This document shows, in pieces, positions 50,484-58,820 of a stretch of 64,000 bases of DNA. The notes beneath the pieces were generated by a model. It was not told the origin of the DNA, searched no databases, and saw only the letters and a program-made list of their open reading frames with translations. The position numbers and the translations under genes are program-made. The stretch is from a bacterium. Lineage in GTDB: Bacteria > ARS69. How positions within the stretch are numbered: the stretch's first letter is position 1; each line of letters begins with the position of its first letter. Location of the stretch: assembly GCA_025774805.1 (NCBI GenBank), contig JALGZR010000014.1, positions 54,609 through 118,608 on the forward strand, written 5' to 3'.

Positions 50484-52310
50484 CTACCCTCCCGACGCGG
50501 GATCGCCGCCCGGCAACAGACGACCGCCCAGATCGTGGATGACCCGTTTCAATCCCGGATTCTCGGCCAGGAGATCCGGCGATCGCGGGGAACGTCCCGC
50601 GGCCGGACGGAGTTCGGACGATCCCGTCTCCCCGGAACGGGCCCGGCGACTCCCCGGCCCCGTCTCCCCCGGCTTCCGACCGACCTTGACGTGAAACTCG
50701 AGCGGGCGACCGGCCAGCGTCGCGAGCTCCTCCTGGATGAGGGTGAGGTTCTCGCGCCGCTTGACCATCCCCTCGTAGTAGTCGTTGTCGAACACGGCCG
50801 AGAGAGACTCGCCGTCCACGGCGAGGGGTGCTCCGTGCTCGAGAAAGGAGCCGAGCATCCGCTTCCGCCCTCCGACGCGGCCGAGCAGCTCTCCCCAGAG
50901 ACGGGTGACTTCGGCGGAACCGGCCGGAGTGCTCTTCGCCCTCGGCCCCGCATCGTCCGGAGGGGGCGTCCGCCCCGAATCGCCGGGGGAGCCGGAGGGG
51001 AGGGATCTTCCGGAGGGAGGGCGGCCTCGCCGCTCCCGCGGGGCGGACCCGAGCGTCGGTCCCTCGTCCTCGCAGGGGGGCTCGGGAGGAGTCGGAGCGG
51101 GGCGCTCGGCGGGCGGACCGGAGCGATCGTCCCCTTCCCCCTCCCCGGCCCCCGTCTTGAGCCGGTCCCCGAGGGCTTCGAGTCGGGCGGCGATCTCGGC
51201 CAGGTCCCCCGGATCCTCGAGGCGCCCCATCCGCGCGAGCGCCACCTCGAGCGTGAGGCGTGGGCGTGCGCTGCGGCGCAGATCGGAGACGGTCCGGCTG
51301 GCGAGGGCGAGAAGCGCGGTGATCTTCGCCTCGGTGAGCCCCGAAGCCGCCCTCCGATAGGGCTCGACGAGATCGGCCTTCACGCCGAGCCGGACGGCCG
51401 CGTCCGGCGCGGCCCGCGCCACGAGGAGATCGCGCAGGGACTGCGTCAGGGAGAGGGCGATCCGGCCCGGGTCGATTCCCCGGTCGAGAAGCTCCTGGAG
51501 TCGGAGCAGGGCCGCGCCCGCGTCTCCGTTCGCGACCGCCTCGACGATCGCGAGCGTGGTCTCCTCCTCCGCCTCCCCGAGAAGGGACCGAACCGTCTCG
51601 AGAGTGACCTTCCCCTCCCCGACCGCCGCCGCCTGGTCGAGCAGGCTCTGCGCGTCCCGGAGACCGCCGTCCGCCTGACGGGCGAGCTCGGCGTTCGCGT
51701 CCGACTCGAGCTCGATGCCCTCCTTGCCCGCGAGACCCTCGAGGGTCTTCGCGATGAGCTCGGAGGGAATGCGGTGGAAGTCGAACCGCTGGCAGCGGGA
51801 GCGGATCGTGGCGGGGACCTTCTGGACCTCCGTCGTGGCGAAGACGAAGTACACGCTCGGGGGCGGCTCCTCGAGCGTCTTCAGAAGAGCGTTGAACGCC
51901 TCCTTCGTGAGCATGTGGACTTCGTCGATGATGTAGACCTTGGCTCTTCCTCCGCTCGGGGCGTAGCGCACGTTCTCGCGCAGATCGCGAATCTCGTCGA
52001 TGCCTCGATTGGATGCACCGTCGATCTCGAGCACGTCGAGGTGGATGCCGTCGGTGATCTCGCGACACGCGGCGCACTCGTTGCATGGATCGGCCACCGG
52101 GCCGTCCTCGGCGCGCTCGCAACTGAGGGCCTTGGCGAGGATCCGGGCCGTCGTGGTCTTGCCGACACCGCGGGGGCCGCAGAAGAGGAAGCCGTGGGCC
52201 AGGCGGCCGGTCCGGATGGCGTTGGAGAGCGTGCGGGTGACGTGCTCCTGGCCGACCACTTCCTCGAACCGGAGGGGTCGCCACCGCCTCGCAAGTACCT
52301 GGTAGGCCAA
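50484..52310 (-). CDS. dnaX: DNA polymerase III subunits gamma/tau (TTG start)
   Basis: YQVLARRWRPLRFEEVVGQEHVTRTLSNAIRTGRLAHGFLFCGPRGVGKTTTARILAKALSCE; VYIIDEVHMLTKEAFNALLKTLEEPP. Confidence 0.96.
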   Translation of the reverse strand: MAYQVLARRWRPLRFEEVVGQEHVTRTLSNAIRTGRLAHGFLFCGPRGVGKTTTARILAKALSCERAEDGPVADPCNECAACREITDGIHLDVLEIDGASNRGIDEIRDLRENVRYAPSGGRAKVYIIDEVHMLTKEAFNALLKTLEEPPPSVYFVFATTEVQKVPATIRSRCQRFDFHRIPSELIAKTLEGLAGKEGIELESDANAELARQADGGLRDAQSLLDQAAAVGEGKVTLETVRSLLGEAEEETTLAIVEAVANGDAGAALLRLQELLDRGIDPGRIALSLTQSLRDLLVARAAPDAAVRLGVKADLVEPYRRAASGLTEAKITALLALASRTVSDLRRSARPRLTLEVALARMGRLEDPGDLAEIAARLEALGDRLKTGAGEGEGDDRSGPPAERPAPTPPEPPCEDEGPTLGSAPRERRGRPPSGRSLPSGSPGDSGRTPPPDDAGPRAKSTPAGSAEVTRLWGELLGRVGGRKRMLGSFLEHGAPLAVDGESLSAVFDNDYYEGMVKRRENLTLIQEELATLAGRPLEFHVKVGRKPGETGPGSRRARSGETGSSELRPAAGRSPRSPDLLAENPGLKRVIHDLGGRLLPGGDPASGG

Positions 52311-52345
52311 CAGGACCTCCTCCCGTCCACCGAGGCTCACCCCCC

Positions 52346-52447
52346 GGGGCACCGGCCAGGAATCCTGCCGCACCCGGATCGATCCGCTTAGCGCTGCTGC
52401 CTTCCGGCCCTGACGCGGTTCGCGGGGACCCGTTGCCCAGGCCCCGG
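52346..52447 (-). ncRNA. ffs: Small bacterial signal recognition particle RNA (4.5S type)
   Basis: Minus strand GGGGCCTGGGCAACGGGTCCCCGCGAACCGCGTCAGGGCCGGAAGGCAGCAGCGCTAAGCGGATCGATCC...GGTGCCCC; GTCAGG-GCC-GGAA-GGC-AGCAGC domain IV and closing end pairing; directly upstream of dnaX. Confidence 0.88.
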
Positions 52448-52509
52448 CACGGTGCCCGGGGAGAGCGAACCGCCCATCCCCGGTGGCTCCCAGAGAACAG
52501 AAAAAAAGA

Positions 52510-52585
52510 TGGTGGAGATGAGCGGGCTCGAACCGCCGACCTCCTCGTTGCGAACGAGGCGCTCTCCCAGCTGAGCTACATCCCC
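52510..52585 (-). tRNA. tRNA-Ala(CGC)
   Basis: GGGGATGTAGCTCAGCTGGGAGAGCGCCTCGTTCGCAACGAGGAGGTCGGCGGTTCGAGCCCGCTCATCTCCACCA; loop TTCGCAA; CCA encoded. Confidence 0.95.
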
Positions 52586-52658
52586 ACCTTCGGACGTCCC
52601 ACCTTCGGACGGAGAATTCGAAACCGGACCCCGCCCCGAACACGCCCATCGATCGAAG

Positions 52659-52750
52659 TGGCGGAGAGAGAGGGATTCGAACCCTCGGTGACGTTGCCGC
52701 CACACGCGATTTCCAGTCGCGCCGATTCAACCACTCTCGCATCTCTCCGC
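52659..52750 (-). tRNA. tRNA-Ser(GGA)
   Basis: GCGGAGAGATGCGAGAGTGGTTGAATCGGCGCGACTGGAAATCGCGT...GGGTTCGAATCCCTCTCTCTCCGCCA; loop CTGGAAA. Confidence 0.95.
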
Positions 52751-52833
52751 GGAGACGAGATCCGCGTCCCGACCGCTCGGCGCCGCGATGAATCGGAACG
52801 CCACGCCGGACCCGGGGACGCACCCGAACCGGG

Positions 52834-52925
52834 TGGCGGAGAGAGAGGGATTCGAACCCTCGGAACCCTCACGGGCTCAACGGTTTTCGAGACCGCCCCA
52901 TTCAACCGCTCTGGCATCTCTCCGC
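52834..52925 (-). tRNA. tRNA-Ser(CGA)
   Basis: GCGGAGAGATGCCAGAGCGGTTGAATGGGGCGGTCTCGAAAACCGT...TTCGAATCCCTCTCTCTCCGCCA; loop CTCGAAA. Confidence 0.95.
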
Positions 52926-52999
52926 AGACTCCGCGTCCGACCGGGCCACCCCGGTCGACTCGATTCGTTTCGACCCGCGCCCCCCCCCGGCGGCGCGGC

Positions 53000-53470
53000 C
53001 TAGTCGGAGCCCTTCGCCCGACCCGTCCGCTCCGACTCCGCTCCCTCCCTCTCGCGGCGGAACCAGTCGGAGAGAAGCCGGGAGCAGCGCGCCTCGAGAA
53101 CTCCGGCCCGGACCGCGACGTCACCCAGGATGCCGGCTCCCAGCACGTCGAATTGGGAACCGGAGGCTCCGAAGCGGGGATCCCGGGCTCCGAAGACCAC
53201 CCGACCGAGTCGAACGAGCGCGATCGCTCCCGCGCACATCGGACACGGTTCGAGAGTCACGTACAGGGTGTCGCCGTCGAGGCGGGCGGTGCCGGTGCGG
53301 TGACGGGCGTCGTCGATCGCGTCGATCTCGGCGTGAGCGCGTGGATCCGCCTCTTTCCGCATTCGGTTCCGCCCCCGTCCGACGATCTCCCGATCGCGGA
53401 CGACGACGGCTCCCACGGGCACCTCCCCGGCGTCACCGGCTTCGGTCGCGAGGCGGATGGCGTACTCCAT
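53000..53470 (-). CDS. tadA: tRNA-specific adenosine deaminase (TadA-like)
   Basis: EYAIRLATEAGDAGEVPVGAVVVRDREIVGRGRNRMRKEADPRAHAEIDAIDDARHRTGTARLDGDTLYVTLEPCPMCAGAIALVRLGRVVFGARDPRFGASGS. Start could lie slightly upstream. Confidence 0.92.
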   Translation of the reverse strand: MEYAIRLATEAGDAGEVPVGAVVVRDREIVGRGRNRMRKEADPRAHAEIDAIDDARHRTGTARLDGDTLYVTLEPCPMCAGAIALVRLGRVVFGARDPRFGASGSQFDVLGAGILGDVAVRAGVLEARCSRLLSDWFRREREGAESERTGRAKGSD

Positions 53471-53539
53471 CCACTCCTCGTCCGGGGAGAGCCGGTGGAT
53501 CGAATCACCTCCGAAAAAGCGGCCCGCGGGATCCCGGGG

Positions 53540-53569
53540 AACGTACGAGAGCCGAGACGAGCTTGTCAA
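53540..53569 (-). promoter_or_regulatory. Sigma70-type promoter upstream of tadA: TTGACA-18-TACGTT
   Basis: Minus strand TTGACAAGCTCGTCTCGGCTCTCGTACGTT. Confidence 0.5.
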
Positions 53570-53580
53570 GGAGACCGCTC

Positions 53581-53617
53581 GCCTGCATCTCTCACCAGAC
53601 TCGTCGCGAGGCTGCGT
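53581..53617 (+). repeat. Solo left end of the dispersed repeat
   Basis: GCCTGCATCTCTCACCAGACTCGTCGCGAGGCTGCG, matching the left ends of copies A, B and C; abuts the stop codon of the 53617 CDS. Confidence 0.8.
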
Positions 53618-55695
53618 CAGTCGATCCCGACGCGCGCCTCCGTGATGGCCCGCTCCACGGCGGGAGATCCGGGCGCGAGTCGCCGCGCGGTCGCCCAGAG
53701 GGCGCGAGCCTCTTCCTCGCGACCCTGTTGCAGGTGCACTCGACCCAGGATGAGAACCGCCGTCACGTCCTCGGGATCCCGCCGGAGAACGGCCCGGCAC
53801 TCCTTCTCGGCCTCGTCCAGAAGTCCCGAGTGCAGATACGCCACCGCCAGGCTGCGGCGGATGGCGTTCTCCGGACCGGCCCCCGCGGCGAGCGCACGAC
53901 GAAACGCCACGACGGCCTCGTCGAGACGCCCGGCCGAAAGGTAGGCGGCGGCCACGCCGGTGAGCGCCTGGACGTCCCGCGGATCGAGGGCGAGGCATCG
54001 CTCGAACCGGCGGATCGCCTCCTCCCAGTCCTTCTCCTGAGCGGCGAGGATTCCGAGATTGCCGGAGACGACGGCCTCGTAGTCGGGGGCCAACCGCAAC
54101 GTTTGCCGGTAGGCCTCCCGCGCCTCGTCGACTCTCGCCGTGCGCGCCAGGCAGTTGCCGAGGTTGAGCCAGATCCGCGGATCGGGAACCCCCGTCGACG
54201 CCGCGGCGCGGTACTCCTCGATCGCCCGGTCCAGGTCTCCCTCCCGCTCGTAGAGCACCGCGAGATTGAAACGGTGGAAGGGGGCGTCGCGGTCCGAGGT
54301 CACGTCCGCGATTCCCGCCCGGGTGATGAGCGATCCGTTCGTCAGGACGAAGAGAGATGCGAGGACGAGTCCCGTTCGCGCCAGGCGGCCGGGAGCGATC
54401 CTCCCCGCCCGCACGGCGTCGACCGCACGGTGAGACCCCGCCGCCGCGAACGGGAGAAGCCAAACGATGGAGGGTTGCCGGAATCGCGCGCAGACGAAGA
54501 ACGCCACGATCGTTACGGTGTGGGCCAGCAGAAGCCCCGCGAGGAGTCGCCGCGGTCGCGTGGCGAGCCCGCCCCGGATGATTCCGAAGATCGCGAAGGG
54601 AAGAATCACCGAGAGCTGCGCGAGAAAGAAGCGGAGGATCGGCGTGTGTCGTCGGGCCTGATCCCGCAGGTCGCGGTTGTTGCTGATCTCGTATCCGTTC
54701 CAGAAGAAGACGGCCTTGCGGAACTGGTGAATCACCGCCGCTTTCGGGTGATCTCTCATCCACTCGATCGCGCGGGAGTACCAGTAGCGGTCGATCTCTC
54801 CCGCGGTCAGCGGGCGCCCGATCTCGCGCTCCGCGATCGCCTCGGCCGCGATCTCGACCGAGTCCCGGTACTTCTCGCCGGGACGGATCACCTGCTCCGC
54901 CTCGGCGAACCCCGGGGCCAGGGCCGACTTGCCGTCCGATTCCCCGTTGTTCCCGATGTAGAAGTTGATCCCCCCCCGCGATCCGATCGGGACGAACTCG
55001 CCGGAAACGGTGAGATTGCGGGCCGTGACCGCCCCGATGGGAACGAGGAATCCCAACGCCACCAGGGTTGCCGCCCCCCACGCCCGGCGACGGCCGAAGG
55101 CCCAGAGCACCGCGACCGAACCGAGAGGAGCGGCCGTACCGTGCGTGATCGCGGCGAGCCCGAACATCAATCCCCCGAGCGCGAACAGACGAAGGGAGCG
55201 GATCCGATCGGCCTTGAGGAGAAGCACCGTCCCCGAGGCGAGAAGAAACGTCCCGATCGACGTCGTGAGGATCTCGCCCTCGAAGAAGATGAACATGCCG
55301 TACGTCGCCGCGAGAAACGTCGCGATCGTCGCCGACGGTTCCCCGTGCGTCCTTCGTGCGATGTCGCGGACGAGGATCACCTGGAGCACGCCGAGCGAGG
55401 CTTGGACGAGACGCGGGGCGAGGAGACTTCCGTCGAAGAGCCGGTAGAGCCCGGCGAGAAGCAGGGGGTAGAGCGGCGCGCGGAAGTACGGTCTTCCCTC
55501 GTCGGAGGAAGTCCCGTCGAGGATCATTCGCGCGGCTTGGTCGTACCACTCGGCGTCGAGCAGAACGTGACGACCGAAGGGGGAGAGAATCAGCTCGCGG
55601 AGATACTCCAGGCGCAGAATCACCGCCAGGAGAAGCGCTCCGAACAGCACGGCCGGCGCCGCGATCCCCGGCGCTCGGTGTCCGTCACCGGACAT
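53617..55695 (-). CDS. Integral membrane glycosyltransferase (GT39/PMT_2-like) with C-terminal TPR repeats
   Basis: LLDAEWYDQAARMILDGTSSDEGRPYFRAPLYPLLLAGLYRLFDGSLLAPRLVQASLGVLQVILV; many TMs; TPRs FNLAVLYEREGDLDRAIEEYRAAASTGVPDPRIWLNLGNCLARTARVDEAREAYRQTLRLAPDYEAV. Confidence 0.85.
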   Translation of the reverse strand: MSGDGHRAPGIAAPAVLFGALLLAVILRLEYLRELILSPFGRHVLLDAEWYDQAARMILDGTSSDEGRPYFRAPLYPLLLAGLYRLFDGSLLAPRLVQASLGVLQVILVRDIARRTHGEPSATIATFLAATYGMFIFFEGEILTTSIGTFLLASGTVLLLKADRIRSLRLFALGGLMFGLAAITHGTAAPLGSVAVLWAFGRRRAWGAATLVALGFLVPIGAVTARNLTVSGEFVPIGSRGGINFYIGNNGESDGKSALAPGFAEAEQVIRPGEKYRDSVEIAAEAIAEREIGRPLTAGEIDRYWYSRAIEWMRDHPKAAVIHQFRKAVFFWNGYEISNNRDLRDQARRHTPILRFFLAQLSVILPFAIFGIIRGGLATRPRRLLAGLLLAHTVTIVAFFVCARFRQPSIVWLLPFAAAGSHRAVDAVRAGRIAPGRLARTGLVLASLFVLTNGSLITRAGIADVTSDRDAPFHRFNLAVLYEREGDLDRAIEEYRAAASTGVPDPRIWLNLGNCLARTARVDEAREAYRQTLRLAPDYEAVVSGNLGILAAQEKDWEEAIRRFERCLALDPRDVQALTGVAAAYLSAGRLDEAVVAFRRALAAGAGPENAIRRSLAVAYLHSGLLDEAEKECRAVLRRDPEDVTAVLILGRVHLQQGREEEARALWATARRLAPGSPAVERAITEARVGID

Positions 55696-57289
55696 AGCCC
55701 AGACTCTCGAGCCGTTCGAGGCCGGCGTCCGATACCGCGCGCACCTCCGAGGGGGGAATCACCGCCCGCCGCTCGCCGATCCGGGGCGGACGGGCCGCGA
55801 GGGAGTCGGCTCGCACCAGGTCGGCCATGACGTGACCGTCGAGGTCGGCGGGCAGGTCCGCGCCGAACAGCCAGTAGACCGTGGGGGCGACATCGAGAAT
55901 CGAGAGCCGTTTTCGCTCCGGATCGGCCGAGAAGTGCGGACCGGCGGCCAACAGGATTCCCTCCGGACGATGGTAACCGGAGAACGTGTAGCCGGGGGCG
56001 CCGAAGATCTCGAGCTCCTCCGGCTTGCCTCGTCCCACGAACCAGGTCGGGGATTCGAGGAAGAGGATGTCCGGAGCGTTCTCCAGGTAGGGTCCCGAGA
56101 AGACCTCTTCGCGGGAGTACGCGCGCTCCACGATCGGCTCTCCCGACTCCGGATCGACCAGTGTCTTCAGTTCCGCGAGGATCCTCCGCTTCATGTCCTC
56201 GGCCGCCTCCGCCGTCTCGACATCCTCCCCCGTCCCTCCCCTCCCGTCGCGAATGTGAACGAGCCCGCCGAACGGTCCGGGTGAGATCGCCTCGAGCCCT
56301 CCGGACCGGGGGGTCGCCGGGTCCTTCCGGGCGTGGCCGGTGTCCCGGAGCCAGCGGGGGAGTCGCAGCTCCCGGTAGATCGGGCCGAAGCCGTGATCGG
56401 AGAGCACGATCACGTCGGTCCGGGGTCCGGCCGACGCGACCAGCTCTCCCACGATCTCGTCGACGCGGAGCCAGAACTCGCGAATGGCCGAGCCGTAGAG
56501 CGCTCCCTTCGTCCGCGTGTAGCCGGGGTGATCGGAGTCGGCGAACTTCCAGAAAAAGTGCTGGACCTTGTCCGTCCCGGTGAACACGACCCAGAAGAGG
56601 TCCCAGTCCTCCTCGGTCAGGAGGCGGCGGGCGACGGTGTGGTGGGCCTCCAAGATCCGGCGGAAGTCTCCGAGCATCGCCCCCTCCCACCCGGGCCGGA
56701 GGCTCTCGCCGAAGGGGTCGAGCGGATAGCGGGGAAGCCCGAGCCGCCGGGCCTCCTCGTCGAGAATCGCCTCCAGCTCGGAAGGGTAGGTGTATCCGGT
56801 GGTCGACCTCCCGTACGGGAACCCGGAGACGAAGAAGCCGTCCACCGAGTCGGGAGGAAACGTCAGCGGGATGTTCATGATCCCGGTGCGGTAGCCCTCC
56901 TCGTTGAGGAGCTTCCAGACCGGGTGGCACCTCCGGTCCCGCGAGGTGGAGAGCACCTCGCCCCTTCCGTCGTCCGGGATCCGGGTGAAGTCGTAGATGT
57001 TGTGCTTCCCCGGGTTCACTCCGGTCGTCGCGGAGGTCCACGCAGGCGGCGAGACGACGGGAAAGATCGTGCGAAGGGTGCCGGAGCTGCCCCGGTCGCG
57101 GAGGGCGCTCAGATGGGGAAGCGCTCCCTCCTCCATCAGGGGATCGAGCACTTCGAAGGTGGCTCCGTCGAGTCCGATGATCAGGACGCGGGACTCGCTG
57201 CGTCCGCCGCAGCCCGAGAAGGCGTTCCACGCGAGGGCGACGGACGCGAGGATGGTGACGCGGTACCCGACGATCCGCCGGAGCGACAC
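55685..57289 (-). CDS. Alkaline-phosphatase-superfamily (type I phosphodiesterase/nucleotide pyrophosphatase-like) lipoprotein
   Basis: AWNAFSGCGGRSESRVLIIGLDGATFEVLDPLMEEGALPHLSALRDRGSSGTLRTIFPVVSPPAWTSATTGVNPGKHNIYDF; DVIVLSDHGFGP. Confidence 0.88.
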   Translation of the reverse strand: MSLRRIVGYRVTILASVALAWNAFSGCGGRSESRVLIIGLDGATFEVLDPLMEEGALPHLSALRDRGSSGTLRTIFPVVSPPAWTSATTGVNPGKHNIYDFTRIPDDGRGEVLSTSRDRRCHPVWKLLNEEGYRTGIMNIPLTFPPDSVDGFFVSGFPYGRSTTGYTYPSELEAILDEEARRLGLPRYPLDPFGESLRPGWEGAMLGDFRRILEAHHTVARRLLTEEDWDLFWVVFTGTDKVQHFFWKFADSDHPGYTRTKGALYGSAIREFWLRVDEIVGELVASAGPRTDVIVLSDHGFGPIYRELRLPRWLRDTGHARKDPATPRSGGLEAISPGPFGGLVHIRDGRGGTGEDVETAEAAEDMKRRILAELKTLVDPESGEPIVERAYSREEVFSGPYLENAPDILFLESPTWFVGRGKPEELEIFGAPGYTFSGYHRPEGILLAAGPHFSADPERKRLSILDVAPTVYWLFGADLPADLDGHVMADLVRADSLAARPPRIGERRAVIPPSEVRAVSDAGLERLESLGYVR

Positions 57290-57293
57290 TCCC

Positions 57294-58154
57294 CTACTCG
57301 GAGCTCGAGGGAGGGCAGCGTTCGAGGGAGCGGGTTCCGGTCTCGTCGACCCACGGGGCCCACTCGACCGGCCCGCGAAAACAGACGCTGTCCGGGCAGT
57401 CGGATCCCCAGTAGTTGTAGGGCACCCTGAGGGTCATCGGCTTCATCGTCCGGATGCCGAAGTTCTTCGCCAGCGCCTCGTTCTCGAGGCAGCCCGCTCC
57501 GTTGTCGTGAATACGATTCGCGCTGGCCAGCGATCCACCGATCGTGGGATCGGAGTGCTCCGAGACGGAGATCCCGATGGTGCACCGTGCGATGTCGTTC
57601 CGCTGGACCAGCGGTCCCGAGCTGACCAGGTTGAGTCCCTTGATGCAGCGATGGATCTCGTTGCCTCGGATCTTGCCCTCGGACTCGTACATGTAGATAC
57701 CGTTCTGACAGTGATTGATCTTGCAGTTCTCCACGATGATTTCACAGAACGTCGCGCGAACTCCGCTCCACCCGTTCGTCAAAACGCAGTTCCGGATCTC
57801 GATCTTCGCCTTCTTGGCGAGGACGACGCCGTCGGCGCCCCGGTTGCCGTCCAGGGTGAACCCCTCGAGTGAGGAGAGGCTGTCGATCTCGGTCGCCTTG
57901 ACGCACCAGTTCACGGGGGACTTGAGAATCGTCTCCTCGGGTCCCTCTTCCGCGATGATGCGGATGCCGGGGCGCATGAGGAGCATCTTGTACTCGCCGG
58001 GCGCCACGTAGACCGTATCGCCGTAGACCGCGGAGTCGATGACCTCCTGCAGGTCTCGCTGCGAGGTGGCCCTCCAGTTCCCCGCCCCGGCCGGTGAGGC
58101 GGCTCCGACGAGAAACCCGCCCAGGATCAGCGCCGCAGACGTCCGTTCGATCAT
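57294..58154 (-). CDS. Secreted right-handed parallel beta-helix (NosD-like) protein
   Basis: Signal peptide ALILGGFLVGAASPAGAGNW; LQEVIDSAVYGDTVYVAPGEYKMLLMRPGIRIIAEEGPEETIL; repeated IRNCVLTNGWSGVRATFCEIIVENCKINHCQNGIYMYESEGKIRGNEIHRCIKGLNL. Confidence 0.82.
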   Translation of the reverse strand: MIERTSAALILGGFLVGAASPAGAGNWRATSQRDLQEVIDSAVYGDTVYVAPGEYKMLLMRPGIRIIAEEGPEETILKSPVNWCVKATEIDSLSSLEGFTLDGNRGADGVVLAKKAKIEIRNCVLTNGWSGVRATFCEIIVENCKINHCQNGIYMYESEGKIRGNEIHRCIKGLNLVSSGPLVQRNDIARCTIGISVSEHSDPTIGGSLASANRIHDNGAGCLENEALAKNFGIRTMKPMTLRVPYNYWGSDCPDSVCFRGPVEWAPWVDETGTRSLERCPPSSSE

Positions 58155-58373
58155 GCGTGGACTCCTTCCCGACTCCCAGGGGCCCGGTTTCCGGGGGCCG
58201 ACTTCCAAGGGCCGACTTCCGGCGGCCTGCCTTTCCGGGGCCTGCCTACCGGGGACCTCGGCCGGGCGGGCACCGGCTCGGGTGGCCGCCACGGACCACC
58301 CCGGGTCCCGGCCGGTCCGAAGGGGCCCCGGCCGGTCTCCCCCCCCGGGCCAGGCCGGTGAGCCCGGAGAACG

Positions 58374-58450
58374 TGGCGCGCCCAGGAGGACTCGAACCCC
58401 CAACCTTTTGGTCCGTAGCCAAACGCTCTATCCGATTGAGCTATGGGCGC
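58374..58450 (-). tRNA. tRNA-Arg(ACG)
   Basis: GCGCCCATAGCTCAATCGGATAGAGCGTTTGGCTACGGACCAAAAGGTTGGGGGTTCGAGTCCTCCTGGGCGCGCCA; loop CTACGGA. Confidence 0.95.
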
Positions 58451-58470
58451 ATACACCGAGTTCCGTTCCA

Positions 58471-58562
58471 TGGCGGAGAGGGAGGGATTCGAACCCTCGA
58501 GGAAGATTTCTCTCCCTAACCGCTTAGCAGGCGGCCCGATTCAGCCACTCTCGCACCTCTCC
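58471..58562 (-). tRNA. tRNA-Ser(GCT)
   Basis: GGAGAGGTGCGAGAGTGGCTGAATCGGGCCGCCTGCTAAGCGGT...TTCGAATCCCTCCCTCTCCGCCA; loop CTGCTAA. Confidence 0.95.
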
Positions 58563-58572
58563 GTGAGTCTGA

Positions 58573-58619
58573 CCTGCCTACCTCACCAGACTCGTCGCGA
58601 GCCTGGTGAGGTAGGCAGG
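58573..58619 (+). repeat. Perfect 17-bp-arm palindrome made of two fused ends of the dispersed repeat
   Basis: CCTGCCTACCTCACCAG-ACTCGTCGCGAGC-CTGGTGAGGTAGGCAGG. Confidence 0.8.
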
Positions 58620-58691
58620 CCAAGGAGGCGGTGGCGATGGGCAAGGCACCTTCCGTCACCGGAGAGACGGCCTCCGAGAAGTCCGATCCGG

Positions 58692-58779
58692 TGGCGGAGG
58701 GAGTAGGATTCGAACCCACGGGGCATCGCTGCCCAACGGTTTTCAAGACCGTCGCCTTCGACCACTCGGCCATCCCTCC
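58692..58779 (-). tRNA. tRNA-Ser(TGA)
   Basis: GGAGGGATGGCCGAGTGGTCGAAGGCGACGGTCTTGAAAACCGTTGGGCAGCGATGCCCCGTGGGTTCGAATCCTACTCCCTCCGCCA; loop CTTGAAA. Confidence 0.95.
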
Positions 58780-58792
58780 TCACGAGCCGAGC

Positions 58793-58820
58793 AGTCTACG
58801 GATCCGCCTGTCCGTGTCAA
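58793..58820 (-). promoter_or_regulatory. Sigma70-type promoter for tRNA-Ser(TGA): TTGACA-16-TAGACT, overlapping the mnmA stop codon
   Basis: Minus strand TTGACACGGACAGGCGGATCCGTAGACT, ending 13 nt before the tRNA 5' end; the mnmA TGA stop (58817-58819) is inside the -35 hexamer. Confidence 0.65.

Noticed and set aside
53000-55549. 849-aa ORF as one deaminase fusion protein
   Set aside because: Only the C-terminal part is TadA; the N-terminal part is an out-of-frame read of the TPR/glycosyltransferase gene on the same strand.
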